This document shows, piece by piece, positions 39,401-50,700 of a stretch of 60,000 nucleotides of DNA; the stretch's first letter is position 1, and each line of letters opens with the position of its first letter. This DNA is from Membranipora membranacea. Its lineage: Eukaryota > Bryozoa > Gymnolaemata > Cheilostomatida > Membraniporidae. Below the pieces are notes generated by a model, which did no database searches, was not told where the DNA came from, and saw only the letters and a list, made by a program, of their open reading frames with translations. Made by a program: the position numbers and the translations under genes. The stretch spans positions 27,146,025 to 27,206,024 of the forward strand of contig OU612070.1 in the NCBI GenBank assembly GCA_914767715.1. The letters run 5' to 3'.

Positions 39401-41138
39401 AAACAATTACAGTAAACACTAAAAGCAAATCTACGACAAAATTCAGATACCCTAGAGGGTTCAAGTAGTGATGGGAGGAAAATTTTTAGCTACCTTACTT
39501 TTATTCAATCTCTTTACATTGCACAACAATTAAACCTAACATATTGAAAACTAATGGTAGCTAACATTGAGTTGCCCCCAAAATAACCTCACAAAACTCT
39601 AGCTAATATTCTCCTCTAGGTTTAGGCGATCACAATATCTACAATATGCCTCCATGCTGGCACTATCATGTCCTGTATGTAACGAAGGATATTAGTAGGG
39701 TTAATTATTTAATATGATAGAGAGTTGTGTCCTCCTCTTTGTAGAGTGGACAACCACCGATAAAAACTTAAAAGCCTCGAATTTCTGTGGGGAAACAACT
39801 CTGTAAAAATCAAGCTGTGGGTACAACAAGCTGTTGACAGCTTGCATCTTAAGAGATTCCATTTCAATAATCAAAACTAAGCGGCTGCGGGGTCTCTAGC
39901 TAAGAAAACAGCAGCAGGGAGTTCCTGGAGTGCTGGCTGTTGAGGGTGACAAAGTGCTATTCTGTTTTATTCAGTTCTCATATTGATGAAGGAAAGTGGA
40001 TTATGCAAAGTAGGGAGACAAATCTTATATGTAAACATCCACTGGTTTAGGTAAAGTCGAGCAGCAACATGACAATGACAAGGTAGGCTACAGAAAATCA
40101 TATAGAGCTTTAATTCTGAAGGCAACACAATCCTTCTTTGTAAACAAGCCATATGGATAGCAATGAGAGAAGGCAGGATGCAGTGACTTGTTTGATCAGC
40201 CAGAGGGAGAAATGAGAATACAATGATTTCTTATTTAGACCTGCCTAGTTACATCATGAAACTTGATGAAACTCAGTCTTCAAGGTAGGAATGCCAAAAT
40301 AATAGTTCCTCCTCAAAGTGAGCAATTCCCCAGAGGGTATCATATAGTTCTTTGATATGCGATCCAACGAGAGGTGTTCCGTGATTGATAAACCTTTGAT
40401 CAATTTGATGATACAGCCTGGATCATAAGGCCAACGAAAACAACACAAGTTCATCATACATCCCATTGTCATCTCATTTCATCCAACAATAAAAAAGCTG
40501 ATAGTATTCACTCCCAACCCCACAAACAAAACATCATTATTTGTTGTATTTTGCAGTTTAATATGACAGTTCAAAATGTGACAATACTCAAAATGATGAA
40601 AATTGAATGACGTATGTCACCGACATGATCGAATCCGCATCAAGTGTTCTTGAAGTGGGGAGGAGTGGTAAATAAACTACCTGTCTTCGCCATATAAGAA
40701 ACAGAGTTCAATCTACAGCCAAATCAACGCAAAATAACCCAAACCAAGGAGCAACAGCCCAAACTAAGATGATGATGTTGTTATTAATACACAAATCTGA
40801 AATAAAAGTCGGAGAACACCAAGACTGAGTCTCCCTCTTTCACGTCTTTAACTACAATATGTTTGAGTTGGATGAGTCGCGAAAAACATTGAAAAAGTAC
40901 AGGACTTGGATTACTTCGGATAAGTGATGAAGTGACCAGTCCGGTCTAACAGCTATAAAGATACTGTCAGTCTGACATTAATAGCAGGATGTAATCATAT
41001 ACAACTCTAACTGAAGATCCCTAAAGAATGTTGAGAGAGATAACATTACTGTTTGCAGGTAATAAATATAACCAGGTACAGACTTACAGGAGGAGGGAAG
41101 CTGTCCGCCTCATCAGGCCATTCCTCATCTGCAGACAT
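18403..41138 (-). CDS. RGL/RALGDS-like: RalGDS/RGL-family guanine nucleotide exchange factor
   Basis: Fourteen shared exons follow an alternative first exon: 28935-29045, 27429-27562, 26206-26322, 24633-24808, 23708-23874, 23232-23381, 22725-22871, 21847-21951, 21398-21481, 20663-20907, 19851-19928, 19330-19561, 18687-18807 and 18403-18551. With the 29751-29843 first exon the protein is 702 residues; with 41088-41138 it is 688. Order: short N-terminus with [13 protein letters not shown] (RasGEF-N) at about 85-215 ([26 protein letters not shown]); CDC25-type GEF at about 245-520 ([41 protein letters not shown]-like [13 protein letters not shown]); Ser-rich linker; RA domain at about 595-690 ([29 protein letters not shown]). 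Known role of the family: effectors that bind Ras-GTP through RA and activate Ral through the CDC25 domain. The linker is much shorter than in vertebrate RGL1. RGL1, RGL2 and RALGDS cannot be told apart; it may be the single invertebrate member. Confidence 0.93.
24951..24986. repeat. Palindromic repeat, family B, copy 1
   Basis: CAGAGACTATAGATAA (24951-24966) and TTATCCATAGTCTCTGG (24970-24986) form inverted arms with one mismatch and a 3-nt loop, inside an RGL intron. The surrounding sequence (CAGTGACAG to the left, CACTGACATG to the right) extends a weaker inverted symmetry. Related copies lie at 28210 and 41310. Confidence 0.75.
28210..28244. repeat. Palindromic repeat, family B, copy 2
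   Basis: Perfect 17-bp arms, ACCAGAGACTATAGATA (28210-28226) and its complement (28228-28244), around a single T. It lies in the RGL intron between exons 28935-29045 and 27429-27562. Confidence 0.85.
29751..29843 (-). CDS. RGL alternative first coding exon a
   Basis: ATG at 29843 in context AAAATGC opens 31 codons, starting [20 protein letters not shown], and ends at a good donor (CCG|GTAGGT) in phase 0. Phase 0 matches the first shared exon (GCG GAG AAT). The encoded start is basic, unlike exon b. This is the exon closest to the gene body. Confidence 0.7.
31137..31177. repeat. 21-bp palindromic insert flanked by a 10-bp direct repeat
   Basis: GTCACACCAA at 31137-31146 is repeated exactly at 31168-31177. 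Between them lie 21 bp with arms CAAGGAGT (31147-31154) and ACTCCTTG (31160-31167) around CTTTA. It resembles the inserts at 12869 and 13204. Confidence 0.7.
32746..32775. repeat. ACCRT pentanucleotide tandem repeat
   Basis: Six units of ACCAT or ACCGT in tandem, within the RGL 5' intron. Confidence 0.85.
36664..36702 (-). CDS. RGL candidate alternative first coding exon c
   Basis: ATG at 36702 in a good context (ATTATGG) opens 13 codons, [13 protein letters not shown], ending at a strong donor (ACT|GTAAGT) in phase 0, as required to join GCG GAG AAT at 29045. It lies on the correct strand between first exons a and b. The support is only start, donor and phase, so it could be chance. Confidence 0.35.
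41088..41138 (-). CDS. RGL alternative first coding exon b (distal)
   Basis: ATG at 41138 opens 17 acidic codons, [17 protein letters not shown], ending at a consensus donor (CCT|GTAAGT) in phase 0, compatible with the shared exon at 29045. The acidic start with a Trp recalls the EEW-like N-termini of vertebrate RGL proteins. A CTG/CAG run lies just upstream (about 41171-41190). Confidence 0.6.
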
Positions 41139-43899
41139 CCTGCTGCTTTTTCTGTCACCTGACGTTACTCAGCTGCTGCTGCTGCTGGGTGTTACAATTC
41201 TGCTGCTGTGTCAACTTGTGAGATAATCCTACAGGAGCTCGTAGCAAACACCAGATGTAGACCGGGATTAGCTGAGAGATACTGATGATTGATGTGGTAG
41301 TATCAGATTCAGAGACTATGGATAATCTGGTAGTATTCTGTCCACTGATACCATGAATGAATCACAGACCTAATGAAACATAAAACTATAATGTTATCAC
41401 TATGACTATTTTGATTAGTGGGTGGAAATGACACATATAAATGAACTATTGCAATATATCACTCATAATGATTGAACATTTTATGTGTCCTCATCAAAGT
41501 TCCTACCCATCATATCTGCCAACATCTTATTTGAGGTGGAAATAGACAAAGTGTGCCTCTCACTACATTTTTATGCTCATCAAATTTTTCACATGGTTTC
41601 CAATGGCAACAGGTTGTAATATGTAAGATCGTAACTCCTCGAAATTCCATTGAAAGTGATTTATCATCACAACGTACAGATAATCCAAAAATATACACAA
41701 ATTCATTAAAACCTCAACATCTTGAAAGCTACAATGATGTATGATCCTACAAAGAAGCTTCCTCTCCACATTTTATATGGAACTCATAACAGGGTCTCAT
41801 TCAACTTCAATTCTGAGTGCTAAATCATCGCCCATCAATATTCATAAATTACTGGTTCACGCAATTCCCATTGATAAAATTTGAGATAAAGATCTTAATT
41901 TTATGTTTCTGGTAGGGACTGAATGGAAAGGTACCCAATGAATTTGGGGAGGAATTTGTCTTACAATGAAAAATCCAAAATCTTTTGCACTGCTACCAGA
42001 GATAGCTCCTGATAGACCAGTGGAGAACACTTACCCTCAAAATTTATTCTGTGTGTGTTTATAACGGAATCCATGCCATCTCAAACTCGGTTAGCTCAAC
42101 AGTGTTTAATAACTCCTGTCAGTCTGATGCAGTTGAGAAAAACATACAAGAAAACAAAACAGCACAACACTTCAGCCCGATAATCATCAGTAGAATGCTG
42201 TACCAGGGAGTTAGCTTGTACTAACATCCAGGATAGTATTCTAACATAACATGATCATATTATGTGATAACACAAGTGGTGTAATACTGTTAGCCGATTG
42301 ATAACATCAGAATATATACTGTAAGCGTTGCTGTGATTTTGTGATGCCACTAAAAATACCATGAGCAAATATAAGGCCAATACATACTAATGTTCACTGC
42401 ATGCCAATATAGATATGATAAGTAAGGTTATATTCATCCCATGGGCATGAAATACCAAAGTTATAGATAGCCATAAAATTACAAGCTGGATTACAAATAA
42501 TTATTATCAAAGCTCATTTGTCATCACAACTAATCACAACTATAATGAACCTTAGCAATTTTATGATCAAACAAATGGGCTGATGCATAACTGGTCTGGC
42601 AGCTATCCATCTATAGGTTTGTGTGTAAGATACAAGCGAGATGTCTGATGTAACACCCAACTTGTTCAATGGTAAAATTACATAAGGCCTCTTTTGAGGG
42701 TTATAGATCAGTTGTGCCAACCTAACCCAAAATTGAAACAGATTTCTCTCACAAATCAAATAAACCAAAAAAGTAGAGATAGTGTAATTATCTACGTTTT
42801 TGGTCCGATATTAAAGTAAACACTCACCTAACAGCTATGATTTGTCAGCTGACGTGATTTCTGATGCGTTATTTCAGACGAGAAAACTCAATCCACACTG
42901 AGAGCACTAACGGTAGAATGCAAACAATATCAGTACTGTGCGGAGGAGACGATTTATTATCTGAGTAACCCTGTTATTATACTGATATATATCCACTTAA
43001 AATAAAGAGGAGTTGTACCCTGTTATTTCCTTCTATACTCAGTACTTATGTTACCGCAATGACAATACATGCCATCCGAGACGTCTTCTAGGTCAAAGCC
43101 TCAGTGTGACATTAACTAGATACGATTGAAGATAGCTACGCTTTATGTGCTAACGACAATTTGGAGGTTTTGAGGCTGTGAAGCTAAGAATGTATATATA
43201 TAGAATAAAAAAGGTAGCCAAGCAGAAAGCTTCAGGGCTTGCATACTCTATGGATTAGTATAACAAGGAGGATGTTAGGTAGATGCCATACCAATTAAAA
43301 CAAGCTTCTGAAAACATCTCATAGCACATTCTTTTGAGACAGTAACCCCAAGGAATACAACTACCCCTTGATTGCTGCAGCAGTACAAGATACATCAGTA
43401 AATAAGGCCAGTCTGTATATATTTGTTCAGCTTTATCAACTTTTGTTTTTGCAATTATCAAAACTGATGAGAGAAAATCTTTGCTTCCTGCCTAAATATT
43501 CTCATGAGGAGAGTGATGCGTTGATTATTATCACTGTGGAATCTACTGTTTTACCCAATATGAAAGATCTTCGTAAAACTCTCAAATTACAAGTTGTGCA
43601 TCATTGCATGTCACTGCCAACCTTAATGGCAGTTGACATTTGAGAACAAAAACTAATGGAATTAAGGAAAAAACTTTGGTCAGATAGAGGAAAGCTAGAA
43701 GATTAGGAAATTAATATGAAGTAAGAGAATATATAATCCCTTGGCTTGCAAATAACTCATTTAGCAAGACTCTCTGATGTCATCCAGACAAAAAGCTAAT
43801 ATGGCATAGCAAAGCTGCCAAAATGAGACTCCCATATAAATAAGACGTCCACAATCTACACCAAATCAGAAACCTTTATGTCACTTACACTGATAGTTC
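41139..43899. other. Intergenic region upstream of RGL and of the 43.9-kb ORF
   Basis: A 2.8-kb divergent interval. It should contain the distal RGL promoter. A single arm of palindromic family B (CAGAGACTATGGATAA) lies at 41310-41325. Open frames such as 43368-43643 resemble no known protein and lack splice or start support. Confidence 0.55.
41310..41325. repeat. Palindromic repeat family B, single arm
   Basis: CAGAGACTATGGATAA is identical to the complement of the right arm of the copy at 24951-24986. The partner arm is absent, so this is probably a truncated copy. Confidence 0.5.
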
Positions 43900-44307
43900 A
43901 TGAAATCTATTATGAAGCAATCAACTGATCAAACTAACAACTCCAGTACAGCTGTGAGAATTCAGAAGAGGAAGCCATTATTAGAGAGGAAACGCAAACG
44001 CACTTTACCTTCCTCACGCACTTTACCTTCCTCACACACTAACAGACCTGAGGTCAGAGGCCGTGCTAGTGTACCCTCCTCAGTGAGTGCAGAGCTGGCG
44101 TTCATGCTCACATGGATAGATGAGGCCAGTAGGAGGAGATTTGACTGTCAGATGACATATTATCACCTGATGACAGGAGGCAGACAGTCTGGATTCAGTG
44201 AGGAGAAGCTGGCTCGGCTCGATGAGCTGAACCTAGAGATGAACGCACTGGATGTGGCTGCTGACGGGTGTCTGAGTAAGCTGAGAGAGATGAGAAGTAA
44301 GAGGTGA
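43900..44307 (+). CDS. Uncharacterised basic protein with C-terminal helical segment (single-exon ORF)
   Basis: An uninterrupted 135-codon frame ends with TGA before the MRPS30 3' end. I do not recognise the family. Residues 1-60 are basic and Ser/Thr-rich, with KRKPLLERKRKRT resembling a nuclear localisation signal. Residues about 65-135 (SAELAFMLTWIDEASRRRF, EEKLARLDELNLEMNALD) look like compact amphipathic helices, probably a short coiled coil. The composition is protein-like and GC is higher than the flanks (44040-44330), which favours real coding. An 18-bp tandem duplication near 43999-44034 encodes RTLPSS twice. ATG 43900 or 43912 could be the start. An acceptor-like TACAG before codon 19 (AVRIQKRK) means it could also be the last exon of a spliced gene. 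No clear AATAAA follows. Confidence 0.55.
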   Translation: MKSIMKQSTDQTNNSSTAVRIQKRKPLLERKRKRTLPSSRTLPSSHTNRPEVRGRASVPSSVSAELAFMLTWIDEASRRRFDCQMTYYHLMTGGRQSGFSEEKLARLDELNLEMNALDVAADGCLSKLREMRSKR

Positions 44308-44752
44308 TGAGCGGACAGCAGGAGAGGAGTGAGAGGAGAAGACAACAGTACCAGGTGTACACCGCAGACAGACTAATAACGGCCCTTCTCAGGGCCATCA
44401 CATTCAACTAATGAGTGTTTCTGTTCTCTTTTGTAGAGTGTATCATCTATCATCTATTGAAACTTAGGCTTCTGACACAGAGTTGTATCATTCCTTTTGT
44501 TATTACGTGGCTAGAGTGTCAAAAACCAGTAACATAAAAAGACCTCTCAATTGGCAGGCATTGCAAATAGAAGATACAACTACAAACAAGTTATAACTAG
44601 CTCAAAGATGGTTGACCCATGGAAGCAATGTTTTTTCCACACAATTTTCATTGTTAATAAGCACCACCAGCATGATGATACTGCTTTTCAGTCCTAACAA
44701 TCCTGATCTAAGCTTCTAGTTGTCCATGATGTGTAGTAATGTGTGGAGTTTA
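44308..44752. other. Convergent gap between the 43.9-kb ORF and MRPS30
   Basis: About 445 bp between two facing stop codons. It presumably carries both 3' untranslated regions. I see no canonical AATAAA on either strand. Confidence 0.5.
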
Positions 44753-47700
44753 TCAATGTTCCTGTTTTAGTTTAATCACTGCATCTCTCCATGCTATCCT
44801 GCTCTCTCTCTCCTCCTTTCTTAGTTTAGCGTAGTGCTGTTTGAGATTGACTGTACCTCTGGCTGGTGGATCGTAACTATCATGGAACGGCCTGTTAACA
44901 GAGAGTTAGCCACTCCTATTTATCTCTTAACAGATAGTCAGACCTCCTTAATAATATCTGTTCAGTTAGTCAGACCCGCTAATTACAAACAGTAAGCAGG
45001 AATCTTTTCAATGAAATATTCTCAAGAAAATATCCACACAAATATGGATTTGGCCCACAAACACAACAGTAATTCAGCAATGGAAAATGGTCTAAGCTTC
45101 AACTCAATCAGGAAACACAAGAAGCTATAGACAGATTTCTTGCTATATATGACATAATTGGATAACTTAGTTAAAAGTGTCACAAAAAATTTGGAAGGTT
45201 GAAATTTCGTATATTATTTGTTGTTACAGCTAACCACTATGGTCAGTGGGTTACTAACCACTATGGTCAGTGGGTTACAGTAATTCCCATTCCTCTATTT
45301 GATATTTTTAACCTAGGGTTTGATCACTCTAGACTTGACTATTTTTCATAATTTTCCCGATGTTGGAAGCTGCTGAGAAAAAAATTGATGTTCTTATGAA
45401 TTACAATATCACATGGGATGGGAACATATCTTGTGCTTTGAGTAGAAATGAAAATAAGCATTTTTTCATGCTAACAACACACAATACAAAAACAATCAAA
45501 ATTCTGAATCAAAATCAAAATTGTATAGTTTCATTTTGTTATAGCTCCCGACAAAACGAAATTAATGTTCACACACATCTGCAGACATTACATACCCCTT
45601 AGTGATGTAGAATTCATGCTCTAGCTCTTTCTTCCGCTGATCTCTCTTTGCTTTAGATAAGTCTCTCTCATTATCGGGAAGAGCCTCATTGTTATATCTG
45701 TGAGACATACATATTGTTCAATAAATAATCATGTTTCATTTGTAGAGCCAACCAATCTTAGCATTGTGTCAAGAAAGCCCGGTTAGTCCTCATTGTATCA
45801 AGTTATAAACAAAAGCTTCTATATCGATAAGCATCTTAGACATTATCATCAGTGTCGTCAAATATTATCCCACTCTTGTGATATGAGTATGTTACTGCAC
45901 AATCAGATACAGCATACATATATGTCGATGAAGTTGAGGCGATGAAGATACCTGAGAAAGGTTGGGATATCTACAGAGCCGTCCAGTAAGTAAGGATTAT
46001 CTTCTCGTCGCTCATATTTGGGCATATACGGTAGTATATCTCCATTAGTAGGACACTTTCTCTGCTGCTGAGCGAAGTGTGGGTTAGTCACATTCGCCGA
46101 AGCTACCTGAGCTAACAAACACTCAGCCAATAGCTTAATACACTCCTCGTTATATCCTATTATCTAAAAGGTACAATTAGGTATAATTAACAAAACACGA
46201 AGTGAGGAAAGAAAAAGAAAGGCATCACTACCTGTATCTGTATATAAGGAGTTGTTGGCTTTATATCAAGGAGAAGACAATTCTACAACAAAGTGCCTTT
46301 TCGATCTTATTTTTTACCAATTAGGGAGTTTGGGACTTCCTGTTCCTATGTAGTAGGCAAATTGTACTACCTGCTACCAATATACTGATATTCTGCAGTG
46401 CTAAAACTAAAAGAGACATCAATCTTGAAATGACAATACACTGAATCTCAATGTTGATAATACAAGCTATAGAGGACAGCGACAGGTCGAACTCTTACAT
46501 TTCCTTCATCATCAATTGTATGGAAGAGCTGAGCCTTTTCTCCTACACTATAACCATTATATCTCTCATTGGCTGTATCTGGTGCAAATAGCCTCAGAGT
46601 ATTAAGTTGATATGTGATGGGGGTGAAGAATTGTCCATCTGTGACCAGTGTTTGTGTGAGCAGAGGTGACACCAGATCGTGATGCATGTCGTATCCTGTT
46701 AAATTAGAAGATAGAAACTTGGATTGCAGTTCAAAACTCGCATTTGCATGCCAGTTCCAGCAGATTTTTCTCCTGATAATTATAATATTTTCACATAGCT
46801 AATAGTTTTGGTGAATACAACAGGACAGCAAAAACCTCCAGTCAGTGATGCCAAATACCCTACCATTTCAACAAGCAATATCTCCTCTACTACCAACCTT
46901 GATAATGTGCCATAGCATGAGTTACAGCGAAGGAGTGAACCAGCCCAGCGCTTATCTTACTGCTCTCCTTAGTTTTCTCGTCTCTATCATAGCCTAAGCC
47001 CTTCTGAGTATCAATAGGAGTACACAGGATGGACAGGTTCACAAAATCAGCAGCAGAGCCGTAGTGGAACCCAGGCTGATGAGGAAGAGCATATTTGAGT
47101 TTGTACATTCCTCGATTATGTGGGTTGTGCCATGTATGAGCTAGAGCTAGATTAGAATGAAAAGTTAAACACGAGTAAATATCGGAGATATCTAGAAAGG
47201 CTCTTTGGTTGTATATATAGTCTGGCAGCTAGTTCTGCAGTATTTATCTCACAGTGTTGAACCATAATTACCCGCTAAATATTTTCAAAAATAAGATCTC
47301 AGACCAAATAAGAGTCTCAGCGTAATTTCTGCAGAAGACAAAAGAATTCAGAATTTTGCTTGATTGTACCTAATTCCTCCTGCTTCTGTTTTTCTCTATC
47401 TGCCTCAGAGGTTTCAGTATTGGTACTGGTGTGTTCGAGCTCCTTAGATGGGTCTACGCTAAAAGCCTCGACTCCTGCTAGATGACTCTACAATAACAGT
47501 AAACTTCATGATATGGACCAAAAGTATGTATATAATGTTTATGACAGAAGGTTACATACACACAGAATGATAAAAAACTGCCTTCAAGTCATATGAATCT
47601 AGAATGACTTGCGTGCATTAGCCTTCATTTTAGCTGTTCATTTATTAAATTACTGAATATTTCATGAGCTTTTGCAACTCCTAAACTGATGCCACAGTTT

Positions 47701-50700
47701 AAAGTATCAACTTTAAGCAGGAGCAAATAACTACAACTTACCACATCCAAGGGAAGATGACTTTTAAACTGATAATCCACATTATGCTGATAGCCGTACC
47801 TGATTCTGCCATATTTAGGATTTAACACCTACAAACCAGTTATCAATTCAATACTTCATATGTGACATGAAATACGTTGAAAGGTTATAGTATTTTTCCT
47901 CTTTCCGACGAGTCATAATTCTACGATGCTGTCCACGTTCAGTGGGTTTCACGAATCAGTGTTATTTCAATGTTCTATAATATCTGGTACATACATCATT
48001 GTATGTAAGCAAACTTTGAGGAGACCATAGAATTAATATATGTACTAATATATTTGGTCGGTGAAGGAGACATACCTGACAGAATGTGTGAGGGGGCGTT
48101 GTCTCACCACCCTTAACCCAGTGTGTTTGGATAGTAACATCACTATCTAAGTCTGTATTAATAATATCAGGATATTGACTGGCTAACAATGAAGACAGCC
48201 TCTGAATGATGGTGGAAAGTAATAACTTCTTCTTTGTTGCCTCCCATTCTGGTTCAGTCAAACTTTTATTGGCTTTCCTGCAAAATAATTCACAACATAA
48301 ATTAACACTTGTTGGTGGTTAAAGTATTGTATCTTCCGCTCTGAGAGTGTTTGATTATACTGAGTGCAAAAGAAATCTGTTATTGATCCCGTTCAAACGT
48401 TTTAACTACTACTGCTGTCATCATTGTAGGGCCAATAGGAGACTCTCACAAATAGTTTACCTTTTGATCAATTGCTGATTTTCATCTTTGATCAAATCTT
48501 TGATGTCGTTGTGTATTTCCCTCCAGTTAGCCTTCGATATATCTGCGAAACAATGCAAACGTTACTGTTACGTTACTGTTACGTTACTGTTACGTTACTG
48601 TTACGTTACTGTTACGTTACTGTTACGTTACGTTACTGGCGTTGGCCCACAAAACAATTTGTTCTGTCTGTGTTTTAGGCCTGTAGGATGAACTTCCTAT
48701 CTGACATACATCTTACATCTTATTCTTTATCTCCATTATTACAGAAGTATTGACATTTTAAAACTTTAAATAAGATAGTTGCAAAGCCCAGGGTGCATGA
48801 TCCAAATCACCAAGTGTGGTAGGCCTATCAATATCAAGGTATCAATAGGAGGATATAGTATACATCCAGGGCCGTAGATATCGGATTTATAGGAGGTCTA
48901 AAAGGGAGCTGTCCAGATGGTCTTTCTCATCAGAGTCAGAGAAGCCTTTTCTTTCTGATATGCACCCTAATAATACTATTCAGTTAAGCAGAATCGGCAC
49001 AGCAACAACTGACGGGAATTCACTGTGAGGATGATGCGTATATTGGTCTTGATCTTTGTGTCCATAGCTGTGACAATTCCAGGTGAGAGGACAAGGTTAA
49101 TTGTTTTGATTTGCTCACAAGCACTGAGCTGGGTGAGAAAGCGCAGCAGTGTGGTGCATACACTTCATGACAAACAGAACCTTCATGTATCACATTTATT
49201 ATTTGACTGAAATACTCTGTTAAAATAGAAATATGAGTGAACAGAAATTTGTATGTCATTGACGTGCAAATAACAACTGTAGGGTTTGTGGAAGCGGTAG
49301 GATGTGAGGGTGGATGGGTGAACGTCCCGCTGCGAAGCCATACTTCATGCTACAAGTTTGTCACTACTGCACCAGCTACCTGGTCAGAGGCTCAGGGTCT
49401 ATGCAGAGACATGGGCGGGTACCTAGCTACCCTCGACACCTTGGAAGAGATCATATGGATGAGAGGCTATAGGAATTATCACTCCGGCCTTCAGGCGCAG
49501 ATGTGGATAGGAGGATATAAGAAGAATGGCGTATGGCTTTGGAAAGGAGAGCTCGCAGACAGCCCTGTCCTTATATTTGACTGGGGCGAACATCAACCAG
49601 ACGATAATGGTGCTGGGCTCCAAAACTGCCTCTCATTGTTTGGTATTAATCACCCAACACCACGCCTCAACAGCCCATCTAAAAGCTGGTTTCATTTTGA
49701 TGACACTAGTTGCGAATACTACAAAATGCAATACATATGTGAAAAGAATATCTAGATGTCAGTTATTTTTCCAGTCAGGTAGAATCAATAAATAAAACTG
49801 TTGTCAGACTACTAGACATCTGTTTCGTGTGTTCATTGTATTATTGCAGAACCCAATGTTAGCGTTGTAATAAAAAGTCTAAAAAAACATCAGGTGATAT
49901 TCCAACTCAAAATTAGGTTAAATATCATCTGTATCATCCACTGAAATGCCTGACTTATAACTGCACCAGAAAAGTGGAAATAATAATCATTCATCTTTAA
50001 AAAACTTTACAGCAATACGAAATGTCCTTTGCTACACTTGCATAACTTCCTCCTATCGTGCACTTCGGTTGCTTTTTTTGCAGCATTATAGCAGAGTAAC
50101 ATCTCAACCATACATGGCTATATCAAATTACACGTTTACATCACACTTTCAAAATTTCATGTGGATGCAATATGTCTGCTCCCAAGTTTGACATGGCTAC
50201 TGATATGCCGTAGGCCTATATTTAAAAATTTGTGACCATTTTATCTACCAATGAGTACTCGGATACATTGTCTTATCACATAGTGTGCCAATAGAGCAGA
50301 AATAGCAAACTAGATATTACAACAGAAAAGGTTTTCTGGTACTATAACACTCAGGGCATCTGCAATAAATATCCAACCCTTGACAGAACTGTACAACCTA
50401 AATTTTTGGCATAAGTGTACCAGAACTTTGAATAAGAATTCAAACCTCCCAGGAATTCAAATTTTTGCCGTATATATCACTATATTGTCTGATTGGCAGG
50501 TTGGGCGGAGGCAGAAGGATGTCCAGGCGGGTGGATCAGCATACCGTTCCACACACATGTCTCATGCTACAACTTTGTCACCTCTCCAACGGCAAAGTGG
50601 TCCGAGGCACAGGGAGTATGTCGTGATATGGGTGGTCATTTAGCCACCCTTGACAGCTTAGAAGAAATTATTTGGATTAAAGGCTACAGAAGTCATTATG

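Larger units (their letters stand above)
29844..41087 (-). other. Long 5' intron(s) of RGL for distal first exons
   Basis: About 11 kb with no recognisable protein-coding gene on either strand. It holds candidate first exon c (36664-36702), a palindromic insert between direct repeats (31137-31177) and a pentanucleotide repeat (32746-32775). Open frames here are under 100 codons, without domain or splice support. Enhancers or untranslated exons could be present but are not visible. Confidence 0.6.

Noticed and set aside
43368-43643. 91-codon plus-strand frame upstream of the 43.9-kb ORF, considered as a first exon
   Set aside because: I found no suitable donor joining it in phase to 43900-44307, and the translation is not protein-like.
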